Shown in pieces: positions 24,801-37,000 of a stretch of 64,000 bases of DNA. Source of the stretch: Deuterostichococcus epilithicus (Eukaryota; Chlorophyta; Trebouxiophyceae; Prasiolales; Stichococcaceae); NCBI GenBank assembly GCA_033439295.1, contig JAVTLE010000008.1:1798001-1862000 (forward strand), given 5' to 3'. A program made the position numbers and the translations under genes. Under the pieces are notes generated by a model. The model had not been told where the DNA came from. It saw only the letters and a list, made by a program, of their open reading frames with translations, and ran no database searches. Each line of letters begins with the position of its first letter. Position 1 is the stretch's first letter.

Positions 24801-25863
24801 CTCTTGTGGACAGCAGGAAAAGGCCCTTTCGTGCGTCACGTGGGTGGCCCCGGCCAGGTGCAACAGCGCATGGGGACAGGAGGGGATGGCGGCGGGCCCG
24901 CAGGAGGGACAGGAAATGGGGCAGCCGGTCGAACGACGCCGGGCCGAGGGTGTTAGGCCATGCAGACAGCCCACGGTGATGGTGTTGCTTTCGGGTAGTA
25001 ACCGGCTGACTACAATGCCGAACGAGGTCGACGAGCAGGGACACAGCCCCGGAACGCACCGTCAATGAACCAGGACGACTCGGAGGACACCTTGGCACTC
25101 TTGACGCACAGCCCCGCCTCCGTGAAGTGCTGGATGAGCTGCATGCGACGGAATGCAAGAAAGTCATGCTTTGGACGAGTTGTCATGCCGGGAGGTACGT
25201 GCTCGGCAACGGGGCGACGGCAAACCAACAGCAAACAGATCGAATAGGGTATGACAGACGGCGGGACCCGCCCGCACACGACGTTTCCGGCACGACGCGC
25301 GTTTGTGAGCCACCATCAGCGTGCAATGGTTCCCGACACAGAGTCGAGATCCTGCTGAAGCTCACCTCAACCAGGATGCCGGGCATGTTCGCGCTGTCGA
25401 CGGTGACGACGGTCGCGTCGTCGCCCGCCTCCACTGAGATTGATGGAGGCTCGACTCGCAGGGCGAGCGTCTCAAAGTCCAGGCACAGCTTCGCGTTGGA
25501 GGACCCATGCTGGCTCCGCGACTCCACCTCCGTGACCTTGTACTCGCCAAAGGTCTGCACGCGCCCAAGCCAGGTGCTTTGAGCAACATCTCCGCACCAC
25601 CGCAGCCAGCGGTGCAGGCGACGTCCGCTTCCGCGTTTGCCGCTTACGCCAGCGTTTTCCGCGTCAGAGCAGCTCCACAGCCCACCAGCCAGAACACACT
25701 GCCGCCCGTGTGCCACGAGAGGTGCACCAGCACCGGCAAGTGGAGGTGCGGGGCTGTGAGAGGTTGGCCCCCTCACCTGAAGGGTCGAGTTCCGCGGCCA
25801 AGAGCTGCGCCCCACCAGCAGTTGCAGGTCCATTGGGGCCTCGCCGCGGCCCGTCAGAGGCAA
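21712..25863 (-). CDS. ACR: ACT-domain repeat protein (ACR family, GlnD-like)
   Basis: Plant ACR proteins carry several ACT domains that bind amino acids or other small ligands, but they lack a catalytic domain and are thought to be regulators. Exon 1 encodes MDLQLLVGRSSWPRNSTLQ, or starts ten residues earlier. ACT 1 follows (25560-25370, VEAGDDATVVTVDSANMPG, then QHFTEAGLCVKSAKVSSES at 25150, then VFELQEMGGGP). ACT 2 is at about 24130-23930 (TTVFELAGLDSPGLLADVTQ, TNGCNVRSAAV) and continues with ASRVAFVLSV (23810). A Ser/Ala-rich linker with a poly-Ala run is at 23400-23300. ACT 3 is at 23040-22910 (MVDIKCKDRAKLLFDTVCTL, YEVFHATIDAH) and ACT 4 at 22560-22430 (VHSVDRFGCLAALTRVLKAA). The C-terminal exon has HTFYVMNADGSAPERCTVEE. 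The order matches land-plant ACRs. The exact stop is uncertain and may lie above 21712. Confidence 0.85.
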
Positions 25864-26409
25864 ATGGTGAAGCCCATCATCACAGCTGCAGCGTACAGGC
25901 GTACCGGCGTCTGGACGTCATCTGCGCAGTGCAAAGGACAGCCCCTTGCCGTTTATTACGGTCGCGAGGTTTTGAAGGGTTTACTGGCGTCCGTACGTTG
26001 CTACGATGCTACTAAATGTTATGATAGCTGCTGCTACTAGCTCTAAACATTGCATCGGGCCCCTAACAAGCAGATGCATCAACCAGCGCGCAAAGCTGAA
26101 TTTGCAGCACCCACATTGCTGCAGCAACTCTGCCCGGATCCGCCATAAGTTGTTCATTGCGACGTTGGCTTCCTCTGCCGGTGTTGTCCTGCTTTTGTGA
26201 ACTGCCGTCTTGCATCCTGATCACAGCAACCAGTTCCTCGCTCAAGCCGGCTGCATGCATTTGAAAACGCATCTTGCGGTCCGCTGATCTTGTTCTCTGC
26301 GTCTGATAAGCGACCAACTATCTTGAGCGGTCCTCTCCGCTGGAAGACAGGCACAGGCCCAGGCCGTCGGCGCCCGCAAGCCATGCCGCTCCAGCTTTAG
26401 CTGCTTGAC
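25864..26409. promoter_or_regulatory. Shared 546-bp upstream region of divergent ACR and CYP71 genes
   Basis: The region holds the 5' ends of both genes. It is locally poorer in GC around 25930-26180 than its neighbours. I saw no clear TATA box or conserved motif. Confidence 0.4.
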
Positions 26410-29400
26410 ATGGCGGATGCCGCCAGCAACGGAGGCGGCAAGCGGGAACGGGAGGTAGAACAGGCAACGGCGTTGCCCCCCATCGCAGGTGCATTGCCGT
26501 CACCTGTGCTGCTGCGCTCCGTGACGGCAAACTGGCGCATTGGCGCCTCATCGCGCGCACATGGGATGAGCCTCCCTGCCGTCGCCACGCACGCAGAAGA
26601 GGGCAACGAGGAGCAGGGAGACCTCGCAGGGCCGCTGCCACCGGGGCCGGGGGACACGGTGGATGATGATGACGACGGCGACCTGGTTGGGCCCGCGCCA
26701 CCCCCGCAGAAGAAGCGCAAGGTGCCGCGGTTGCCCGGATCGGCTCCTTTCTGCCTGGGAGAAACAGCTCAGAGGGGCTGCTGCCGGCTACCCCGCGAGC
26801 TTCGCCTCAACGCCTCCATCAACCCAGCACCGTGGCACCCAGTCACACCCTGTGGCTGGCCGCTCGTCACTGTGCTGCGCTCAAATCACAGGTGCTGGAG
26901 CACGAGGCGGCATACCTGGAAGGTCTGCCGTCGGCCAGCATGTACGAGCGCAGCTTCATGCATCGGGACACTGTGACGCATGTCGCCGTGGCGCCCGCCT
27001 GCGACATGCTTATGACGGGCTCCGCCGACGGGCACCTCAAGTTCTGGAAGAAGCGGCCCGGCGGCGTGGAGTTTGTCAAGCACTTCCGCGCGCACAAGGG
27101 CCCCATCGACGGTGAGTCAGTGGTGCTGTATCAGTGCAGACGTGCAGCGTTGGCCCGGGTGGTGCTCGAGAGGGCGACGGAGGCGCAGCCATGGAGGCGT
27201 GCGAGACTCTGATGTAGTCAGCATGGGCATCTCCATCCGATGGCACAAGCGCGTGCAGCGGGGTTCCTCATTCCGCTGTGAAGATATTTTGCGCACAGCC
27301 GGACTCCGACCCCCTGCTCTGTAGGCATGGCGGTCAGCAACGACAGCTCCTTCCTGGTCACCATCTCGCGGGACAAGTCGGTCAAGGTGTTTGACGTCGC
27401 TGCCTTCGACATGGTGCTCATGCTGCGGCTGCCCTTCGTGCCCAAGGCCGCCGAGTGGATCTTCCGGGTGCGCCCCACTGTCGCGCACCTGCAGGCTGAC
27501 TGACGCCGCGTGCTGCTGCCTGAGAGGGCCGCGCCTTCCTCGCCACACCTGCCGGTGCCCTCGCTGCAACGCTCCTGCATGCTTGGCTGCATAATGCTGC
27601 CAGTCCTGCTGCACCCATCTTTCCGATGCAGACCTTCCTGCAACCTGCAGCCGCACCAGAGCCCTGCCAGAGGCGCGCACACAGCCCCTGACGCCTGCCA
27701 TCGCCTGCATGCCTCCTGCAGAGGGGCCAGGCGCAAGCGAAGCTGGCGATCGCGGACGCGGACTCGCCGGCGGTGCACATCTATGACGCCCGCTCCGGGG
27801 CCAACGACCCAGTGGCAAGCGTCAGCGTGCACCGGCAGCCGGTGCAGGTGCTGGCCTACAATGAGGCCCACGACACCGTCGTGTCGATAGACGCCAAAGG
27901 TACGCGCTGCCATCAGAGCTCGTGCTCGGCGCGGAGCGCAGGGGGCTGCTCAGCGACCATCGGGGCACACGTCACGCTTTGCAGCGCTGGCTCGTGAGGC
28001 GGTCATGCCGGGTCCTGCATGAGCTTTTCGTAAAGGAAGCCATGTTAAGAGTGCGGAGAGAAGGGGGCATCAGGCATTCCGACAAATGCGCCCCCACGCA
28101 GGCATCATCGAGTACTGGGGCGCCACCAGCCACGCCTTCCCGGCGGACGTGGTGTCATTTGGTAGCCGCCTGGACACGGACCTGTATGCGCTGGCAAAGG
28201 CGGGCACGCGGGCGCTGTCGCTGGCCGTCAGCCGCGACGGCGGCCAGTACGCAGCGTTCTGCGCCGACAGGCGCGCCCCTTCCAAGCACCTGTGCACCTG
28301 CAGCATGTCCCGATTGCGTATCGTGCGGCCGTCATGGCCATGTGGATCGCGTGTGTGTTCTGGTCCCGAAGGCGGCACCGGTGGCATGCCGTCAATTTGG
28401 CAGCAGCGCTGGGCAGCGATTGCTGCAGTACTGCTGCGAACCCAGCGCCAGCAGCATTCCAGCACCGTGTGGCTGTACACATGGCCCTGATCTCTTGACC
28501 CTGAGGGAAGTCTCGCTGCACGAGCAGGCGGGTGCGCGTGTTCCGCTTTGCCAGCGGCAAACTGCGACGCAGCTATGACGAGAGCGCAGAGGCAGCGGCG
28601 GAGCTGCAGCGGCACGGCGGCGAGGCCCTCAAATTGGACCCTATCGATTTCGGCAGACGCCTGGCCGTCGAGCGGGAGCTCATTTCCGACGACGAGGCGA
28701 GCCCGTTTTCGAACCTGTATCTGTGTTGCTTCCTACGAGGCACATTTCGAATCTGCCAATGTACAAGCCGGGCAGGCAGAACACCTCGCCGATGCTGGCA
28801 GCACATCCAAGTGCACCTGAGCTTGGCAGGCGGTCCTCCTCGGAAGGCACTGAGACGCCTACGGGCGACCGCCTCTCAGCAACCCCTGAGCAGATCATGA
28901 GGCATTTGTCAAACGGTCTGCACAGGCGCCGGCGCCAAACGCGATCTTCGACGAGTCGGGCAACTTCGTCATCTATTCCAGCCTGCTGGGCATCAAGGTG
29001 GTCAACCTGACCACCAACCGCGTCGTGCGGCTACTGGGCAAGGTGGAAAACACAGAGCGCTTCATGCGCATCGCGCTGTACCAGGTGCGGACTTTGCACA
29101 GCATCGCAACCGAAGAATCATCGCAACCCCTTTCGATGCCTTGTTCGTGGTGGCTGCCCGGGCCAGGGCCCTGGAACTCGTCTGTGGGCCGCCTGCGATG
29201 ACGTGACTGAAAGGTTGGCAGCATGAGGAACCCTTTGTGCCGTTGACATGGCCGTGTCGCCCTGTACAGCGACATATCCTGGACGCAGCAGCTGCAGCCC
29301 ACAACGTATCGCAACTGGCGGTCTGAATCTGATGGACTGGACATCCAGATGCACATGGCAGATCGTGCTGCAGAGCTGACGAGCAGGCCTATTGCGAAAA

Positions 29401-31330
29401 GGCGGAGCGGCCAGGTTGCTGGCAGCAGGGGCAGCACACATTCAGACTTGAGCTCCTGCCCAAGGGCTGCTTTGTACGACCAGCGGCCCGCCTTGCCTCT
29501 TGAACACCGTCTTGTATCGACCTATGATGTTTCTCGTCAGCACGATGACGGTGGCATGGAGCAGTTGCGCTCGGCGTGTGCAAGACGGGGCAGCGGAGGA
29601 CCGCCCACAGCCACAAAGTCTATTCTACGGTGTGAGTTCGTTCAACATGTGCGTCGGTTTCGTCAGGGGGGCGGCGGCAAGGCACGGTCGCGCGCAGCAC
29701 GGGGCAAGATGGGGGAGCGGGACCCGCTGCTGCTGGCGGCCGCCTACGGCAAGCACCGCATGTACCTGTTCACCCCCAGGGAGCCGGAGGACACGGAGGA
29801 CGCCGCCACCGGCAGGCGCGCTTTATGTCCCGTTGATTCATAATTATAAAATTCTGCGATCTTGCCAGCTCTAAGCTTTGATGAGAGGTGCTGCCATTGC
29901 CAGGCGCGCGCTGTGCGTCGAACACTCCGACCGGCTTCCTGTGCAGCACGTGTGGGAGGCTCGTTGCTGCGGCGCCGGTGGGGGTGGGAGATCGGAGGTC
30001 GGGTGGCCGGCTGTGCTGTCGTGTTGCCAAGTCCGCTGGGCTGCCTCGGGGCTGAGCGTGCAGCGGGGGAGTATCGGGTGTTGACGCCATGTGCCCTGGC
30101 GCTGGACAACAGGGACGTGTTCAACGAGAAGCCGACAGCAGACGAGATGGTGCCAATAGAAGACGATGGCGGCGCGGCGGCGTCGGCGCTGCCGCGTGGC
30201 GCCGTCATCCACACCACCCGCGGCGACATCTGGCTGCGCCTGTACCCCGAGGAGTGCCCAAAGGTGACACCCACCTGCATAGGACCTGGCTCGGGCGTTG
30301 GGTCAAACTGAACCCCGAGGAGTGCCACGACTGCCGCTTGTGACGATATCTGAAGCTGTTACATACCTCTTCAAGCCACTGAATGAAGTTTGTTGACTGA
30401 GTTGAGGTTGTTTGACTGCCAATCTGCTTGCTGAGGCTGGAAAACAAGCCTCCGTCACAAGCTTTCTCATGCGCTTGGTAATCTCGTTCTGATTAGTGTC
30501 CCTTCTGCTCTGGCATTGTGCAGACGGTGGAGAACTTCACGACGCACGCCCGCAACGGCTACTACGATGGCATCGTCTTCCACCGCATCATCAAGGGCTT
30601 CATGCTGCAGACAGGCGACCCCCTCGGTGTGTGCGCCCGCTGGCCTGAAACGCAATCTGTGTCCCATTCTGTGGCGCTGCCTGCCATCGGTGTCCGCGCC
30701 CCGCGGCAATTTGGCAGCCATGTATGCAGCAGTCTGCGGCGTGCGCTCCGGGGTGGGGGACTGCCTTCAATGCGCCGACTCCGCATGTCACATGTCAGCA
30801 ACTGACGTACTGGCGGCGTAGGCGACGGCACGGGCGGGCAGTCCATTTGGGGCGGCGAGTTCGGGGACGAGATCAGCCGCGATCTGCGCCACGACCGGCC
30901 CTTCACCCTGTCCATGGCCAATGCGGGTCCCGGCACCAATGGCAGCCAGGTTGGCTGTCTTCTAGGGCTGGCGGTACCCAGCTCTGCCCCTGCTGCTCCA
31001 AAATCCGTATAGTTGTCACAGGCAAGACCACCTTTGATCGGATGTCCCTCCAGGCAGCAATATGCAGCAAGGAGTCGTGCACAGTCACACAGATGCGATG
31101 CGCTGGCGTCCCTGCCTCGCTCACCCGCCGGTGCTGTGGTGCGCGCGCAGTTTTTCATCACGACGGTGCCAACGCCGTGGCTGGACGGCAAGCACACCGT
31201 CTTTGGGCGCGTGGTCAAGGGCACGGACGTGGTGCTCAACATCGAGAAGTCGAAGACCGACCGCAATGACAAGCCGGTGGAGGAGATGAAGATGGTCAAC
31301 ATCGAGCCGAAGGCCACAGTGGAGAGCTGA
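26410..31330 (+). CDS. CYP71: WD40-repeat cyclophilin (CYP71 / PPWD1 peptidyl-prolyl isomerase)
   Basis: A nuclear peptidyl-prolyl cis-trans isomerase that joins N-terminal WD40 repeats to a C-terminal cyclophilin domain. The plant CYP71 orthologue binds histone H3 and affects chromatin, and the animal PPWD1 is spliceosome-associated. The N-terminus is acidic, then PPPQKKRKV, a likely nuclear signal. Family motifs follow: [20 protein letters not shown] (26930), [20 protein letters not shown] (27370), [10 protein letters not shown] (27775), [10 protein letters not shown] (28104), [18 protein letters not shown] (28530), [20 protein letters not shown] (28950) and [15 protein letters not shown] (29750). 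The cyclophilin has [20 protein letters not shown] (30205), [20 protein letters not shown] with [15 protein letters not shown] (30523-30625), [15 protein letters not shown] (30826), [11 protein letters not shown] and [19 protein letters not shown] (31150). The active-site Arg, Phe-Met-x-Gln, Trp and His are all present, so it should be active. About twelve exons. Confidence 0.93.
30242..30329 (+). repeat. Short direct repeat across an exon end in CYP71
   Basis: ACCCCGAGGAGTGCC, at the 3' end of a cyclophilin exon (30244-30258), recurs 67 nt later in the following intron (30311-30325), each within a similar context (LYPEEC versus LNPEEC). It looks like a small tandem duplication of the exon end. 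Confidence 0.6.
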
Positions 31331-31887
31331 GAATGGCGTGGACAGCTGAGGGGGTTGCAGCATTGGCGGAGACAGTGCAGTGACGGTTACAGAGTCCAAC
31401 AATCTCAGGTTGCACTGTCCATCGGTTGCGAGGATTGATGTACAGGTGCACATGCCAGCAACAACATGCTGATGTGATCACGGCGCCACTGCGCCACTTG
31501 CAGATGCACAGGTGTTACACATGTGCTGCTCCGAGCCGTCTTTGAAAGAGTGCACAACCCCCGTGGGACCAATCTTCTCACGACTGACGCGAGTCAGCTG
31601 CTGCTGCCGCTGCTTGCTGCGGCCCGAGTGCGTGCCGGCATCCCCAGCTTGCCAATGTCAGTAAAGTCCACCTGCGGGCATAGCAGGCGTTTGGGAGGGA
31701 ATTCGATAACGGTGTGCCCACGGCCCATTGCGGAAGATGAGACAGCAGGTCAACGACGCAACATGACGTAGCTGGTCGATGCCGGTTACCTGAATGGCTG
31801 GCTGAGACCACCTCGGTGGCGGCGGCGACTGCCGCAGAGGTTGCGCGGGAAGTGCCGGCCTGAACAGGCATTTGATGATGCAGTTTT
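31331..31887. other. Convergent intergenic region between CYP71 and the CS-domain gene
   Basis: This is 3' flank of both genes. TTACA at about 31386 and 31515 reads TGTAA on the minus strand and could end the CS-domain transcript. A further minus-strand open segment (31660-31900), behind a plausible acceptor near 31915, could be an extra 3' exon of that gene, but its translation is unrecognised. Confidence 0.35.
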
Positions 31888-33418
31888 TCACATCCGCGTT
31901 CTGTTGCAGGCAGCGCTGTGCCAGCACAGTGATGGAAGACCAAGCAGGAGTGCACCGCACGGGCCGACCCACTCACAACAGGAAGACAAGTACTCATCCT
32001 CCCACCTGTCCGGAGGCTCCCGCCGCGTGCTAACCTCCACCAGCTGTTGCACCGCTGTGCCGTCATCGTCGCTGTCGCTGTCATCGATCTGCAGCGATGA
32101 CATCCCCTGCTGTGGCCGTATGACCTCTGGCAAGCTCCGTGCATTGGCTGCATCCGCGTCAGCCTCCCTGACGGTCACTGGTTCGGCAATCCCAGCATCG
32201 TCCGCAGCTTTGACGGGCGGTTTCGGCACATCTGCGATGGCTGCCAGCCGCGGCCGTGGTAGTCTGGGTGATCTGGCGGCGGCGGGTCGTCATCGCTGTC
32301 TGCCGAGTCTTCGCTGTCTGATTGCGCCCTCGCGAAGTTGAGAGGGCGGGCATCCCGCGGCGCGCCTGCAGACGCATGACCCAATTTGATTAAAAGACAA
32401 CAGAGCTTTGCAAATGCAGTGTACTGTCCATGCATCCTGAAGGAGGCCTATTAAAGGAAGCCCAGATTTCGTGATAGGCCTCACCTGACGGCCGGCAGAG
32501 AAGATTGCCACCGGCCTACCTCCGCTGTGTGCGCGGCAAGGTTTGCGTCCTTTGCATCTGACGCCGCGCAGCTCGCGTCGATCTTCCGCTGGAGCTCTGC
32601 ATCATGCCGAGCTCTGCACTCGCAGGCACGCACTTGATTATTGCTGGGACACGCCCACTGTGCATGCGGAATGTGTATGTTGCTGGCAGGCCTCGAATTT
32701 TGAGGAGCAGACTTGTTTCATCTCACATGGCGGCCCGTCTGCGACTCTCTGCCAGTGCCGCGTCCGCCTCTCGCATGCGCTCATACGCCATCTCAATGGA
32801 CGCCTCGCGCCGGCGCTGCAGCTCCGCCTTGTCGCCCTCAGCCGTCAGCCTGCCCCACAATGCCGGCTGTTTCTGCATCATGCGGACCGGCTGCATTCTC
32901 AGTCCAGATGGGCAGACTTGCGTTGCATGTGGCAACGCACGGAGAATGAGTATGTCAAGCACAGAGCCCCTGATGACAGCAATCCAGCTCCCTGTGCCAT
33001 TGCACTCGTGCCTTTTGCAGCGTGAATGTCAGGGACTGCTCCAACACCGCGGCGACGGTTGCCACAGCGCCACCTCCGAAAACAGGTCCAGCAACAGCAG
33101 GTAGGGCGGCGCGCTCACCTTCAGCAGCACGTCTGCAGGAGGAATTGACGAGATTAAAATTCGAAACGTTCATGGCCCTCGATACCAAAAGCACAATGCG
33201 TGGGCATCGTGGCAGATATGGCGGGTTTGGAGCCATGTACCAAGTTTACCATTGCACGCAGGTCATATGTGCTAAGATCTTACTTCATTACAATGAGACT
33301 TCAATGTTTTACCAGTGGACAGCATGTCGTTGTTGCCGCGGGGGACCCCGTGCAAACTGACGCGCACAGTCACGGATGTCTCTGCCTCCTCCCATTCGTA
33401 GAATGGCGTAGCAGGCAT
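31888..33418 (-). CDS. CS-domain protein resembling DNAAF4/DYX1C1 (dynein arm assembly factor)
   Basis: DNAAF4 is a cytoplasmic co-chaperone that helps preassemble axonemal dyneins in ciliated eukaryotes. Exon 1 starts MPATPFYEWEEAETSVTVRV and continues LHGVPRGNNDMLST. A phase-1 intron joins it to DVLLKVSAPPYLLLLDLFSE and VAAVLEQSLTFTLQK, a complete p23/CS fold in the DNAAF4 style. The next exon has PALWGRLTAEGDKAELQRRR followed by a charged helix (EMAYERMREADAALAESRRR), then AELQRKIDAS. The C-terminal part is acidic and low-complexity (QSDSEDSADSDDDPPPPDHP; then VKAADDAGIAEPVTVREADA, REPPDRWEDEYL). These two acidic segments lie in different frames with no GT between the acceptor near 32368 and 32229, so there is a frameshift, a sequence error or unusual splicing. 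I do not see the TPR repeats of animal DNAAF4. The identity rests on the CS domain and the helix after it. Confidence 0.68.
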
Positions 33419-34024
33419 GCTGGATCAGAGCAACTCGACGACGTCCGAGACTTGAAATGGGCAGCTATTGCCGTTCGCTCGTGCCTGGCAACGCGCTGTC
33501 TTGTTGCAGAGCGGCTATGACACCCAACGAGCGCGCGTCGAGGCGCCGAAAAGTCTGGAATCGCCTCAAGAGATTATGAAAGAATCACCACGCGTCGCTG
33601 GTGCGTGGTCCAAGTTGGACCGTCCAACGCGCGCTCGCTGTGTTGCTGGGCCCTTTGCCTGTTCGGCGGCAGGGTTTTTCTCGTCCTCCAAGGCTGGCTC
33701 AGCATCTCGCTTTACAGTGTAAAGTGACACAGGCACACAGCTGCAGTTCGTCCTCCGGCCCGCTCAATGAATCGGTCTTCTGTCTGAAGGCACGCTGAAA
33801 GCGCATGCCTGCACCAGCAAAATTCGTTCGTACTGCAGGACAGTTGCTGCAACCTCGTCAGAATCGAGTGCTGTTACCAAAGTCTGGCCTGTTGCAATCG
33901 ACTTCAGACAGTCTCAGTGCTTGAGGTGCTGCCCGTTTGCTAATAACAGCTCCGTGCCTCGGCTTCCCCTGCTAAGACAGCGGGCAAAGCAAGGCATGGG
34001 GCACTCGAACCCAACTCACTGACC
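33419..34024. promoter_or_regulatory. Shared 606-bp upstream region of divergent CS-domain and ATG14 genes
   Basis: This region separates two start codons facing away from each other. Open frames here are short and unrecognised. No TATA box is evident. Confidence 0.4.
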
Positions 34025-37000
34025 ATGGATGGAGAGGCTGCCGGCGAGTGCCACGGCTGCCTGATCTGTGGGACTGTCAGGCGCCCGCTGCGGTGCGAGG
34101 ATTGCGTCAACCAGGCACTGGGCGAGAAGCGGCGCATTTCGAACACCGCGCGCGCCGGCAGCGAAACTGCACGGGATCGCCTTGCCTCGGCACTTGAGGC
34201 AAGCTTGAGGGCAGATCTGCTTGCATCTACCAGGATCGTCAATCCGGGCGGAGCTGGGCACCGTGAGGCGCCACCTGCAGGCTAGGCTTTGCACTGCTGC
34301 GGCTGGGAAGACCATGGCATGGGTGCAAGGCTGCGACTCTGAGCATCAGTGCGACGGACTGCAGGAGCGGGAGGGGTGGCACCAGCGGCAGCAGCAGCTG
34401 CAGCGTGCAGCGCAGGCAACCCAGGCAGCAGCGGCCCGCGTCACCGCTGCGCAGGAGCGCTCGCAGCAAGGTGGGCTGTGCCAATGCTTTTCCACCTATG
34501 CAGGACTTTGCACCACTGCACCACTGCAGGGCGCAGAGTGCATCTCTGCCTGCCGAACATCCTTCTCATGGCGGCATCACCTGCCACATGCGCGTCATGG
34601 CCGCACTTCACAGCGCAGGTTTTGGCACTCACGGCTGCGGATGAGGCATCGTGCCTGAGACCGTATAGCTGCCCGCACAAGCTACTGCAGCGCTGTGCAC
34701 ACGAATTTGAAGTGGTGCGCTGAATGCTGCTCCGATCCAGCGGTATATCTTCATTTCAATATGCAGTACGGCAAGCAATTTGGGACCTGGCTCAGCGGAA
34801 TGAATCGCGGCGGCGCGTCATCCTGGCTGCGGACAAAAAGGTTGGTGTGCAAGATTGCAGTTTGAGACCCCCTGCCGTTCACATCGTCATACTGCCGCTG
34901 CACCTGCCTGTAACTGCACAACTAGCTGATCTGGTAAGGCGGCCAGCTTGCAGCCCAGGGTGGCCGCAAGTCACAGTCGCAAAGCATTGCGGAGCGGAAT
35001 GCGGGCAGTGGCATGTGTGTGGTGTGGCGTACTTGGAGATGCACGTCTGAGGACTGCACACTCATACCTGCTCACGCGCACGAGGCTTGCAGAGCCGTGT
35101 CAGCCGCCGACAAGTCGATCAGCAACTCATGCCAGGATACAGAAATGGATGTGTTGCGTCTCCTGTCCCCGCAGCTGACAACGAGTCGGGTGGAGGTGCT
35201 GGACGCTTTGGTGCCCGACATGCTGCGCACCAAGAACCTGCAGCTGGGCCTCGTCATGGACCAGCTCGTCGTGCAGCAGCGCTCCAAGTGCGCAGCCTGC
35301 TCCTGTTCCACCTCAATTTCACTTTGGTGCGGCGTACCTTGCAATTGTGCAGGAGCGGCCTGTCGCACCGCGACGCTTACACCTGCGCTGCAGAGACGCT
35401 CCGAGTGCATCCCTGCTATAGTCTCGTGCTCGTCTGGGCGAGCCCTGCCGCAGAGGCTGCGCTCCCAGAGCTGTGGCACTTGCAGAGTGCGAATTTCTTG
35501 CTGATGTCATGGCTGCACGCACGCGCAGGCTGCTGCTGCTGCAGCAGATCCTGCCGCTGACGCTGTCGCCGGTGAGGGGGGAGGTGCCGGCGGCCGCATC
35601 GCGGGCCAGCGGCTTTTGGAAGCGCCCCGCGCCAGCGCCCGGCGGCCGGGTCCCCGCGGCGCGCCCCATCGTTGCCGTCAAGGACCTGCGCCTGCCGGAG
35701 GGCCTGTCACGGATCGGCTGCGACACCGGCCAGGTAAGACATAGGGCCTCAATTGCATTGTTTCCAGTCATGGTATTCAGCACAAGGCACTGCAGAATGC
35801 GTCTTGCGCAGTGCTAGAGAGGCGCAGCACCATGGCAGCCGTGGACCAGGCCTCGGACCGGCCGCGGCAATGGTGCTCTTTTTATGCAGGATGCACAGGG
35901 TCATCGGGTCCATGCTGCGGCAGCCCACAAGCCACCTGCACAACTCCCCTGCGATGGCCTGTCGCAGGCGAAGGCTAGAACCGGTGCATGGGCATGTCAC
36001 TTGACCGTCTCTGAGTGACCTCATCGGTGCTGGGACGTCTTAGTGCCTCAACCCCGCCGGTTTGGCGGCAACCACCGCCAAAGAAAACCAACTCAAACCT
36101 CAAAGCAAATCGCCGGACTCCTCTGAGCTTGCAGGAGGCGCAGGAGCTGGGTTCGGCGCTGGGCTACCTGCTGCTGTACCTGGAGCTGGCGGCCGCCTAC
36201 CTGGCCGCCCCGTTGCTGCACCAGGTACTATCCCCTTGCTCCCTGTCAGAGTGCACAGAAACAATCTGCCAGGGCCATGCGATCTTTGCTTAGGTCTATT
36301 CCAGGGCTCACATGTATGTGGAACGAAGTTTGCAGTTGCGATTGACAAAGCACGCCAAAAATCAGCGATCTGAAATTCCGCCAAAGAACGAAGTGCGGTA
36401 CACTCACGAATATGTTTGACCGAAAATCGTCGACGATCATCCCCGAAGCAATTTGGCCCAAACAGCTCGACGCGACTTTGCTCGAGTGGTCTAAGAGGTC
36501 CGCCTTAAGATCGGATGTGCTTCAGCACGCGTGGGTTCGAACCCCACAGGTCGCAACCATTTGTTCCCGCGAAATATCACAAATCTGGTCCAACCCGACC
36601 GAGCTTGCTGCACTTTCTGCTGCGTGCCTCTGTCAGCCCTGATGAGGCTTGCAACGCCTGGCACTGTTCAAGCTCGTGTGCACTTCAAGGGCCCGCACGC
36701 GATAAATCAAATTTCATCATGTTTCTCATTTCATCTCATTGAACTATTTTTAATTTTCTTATATCCCCATGCCCATCATGCTTCATGCCGCCTCATGCCG
36801 CTCTATAACATGCCGCTCTTGACATTTCGCCTTTCCTCCCTGGCTCGCGCAGCCGCACTTCCGTGGTAGCTGGAGCAGCCTGTGGCAGCCCGCAAGCTTC
36901 TGGCACCCGGAGCCGGCGGCGCCTGCCGCAGTGCTGCGCCTCAGTTTTGCACCGGCGGCAGCCTCCTCTGATGCCGCCACCAACGCCGCCGCACCCAGCC

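Noticed and set aside
33990-34030. tRNA-like 3' end (CACTCGAACCCAAC) on the minus strand
   Set aside because: The T stem mismatches at the loop-closing pair and no D or anticodon arm follows.
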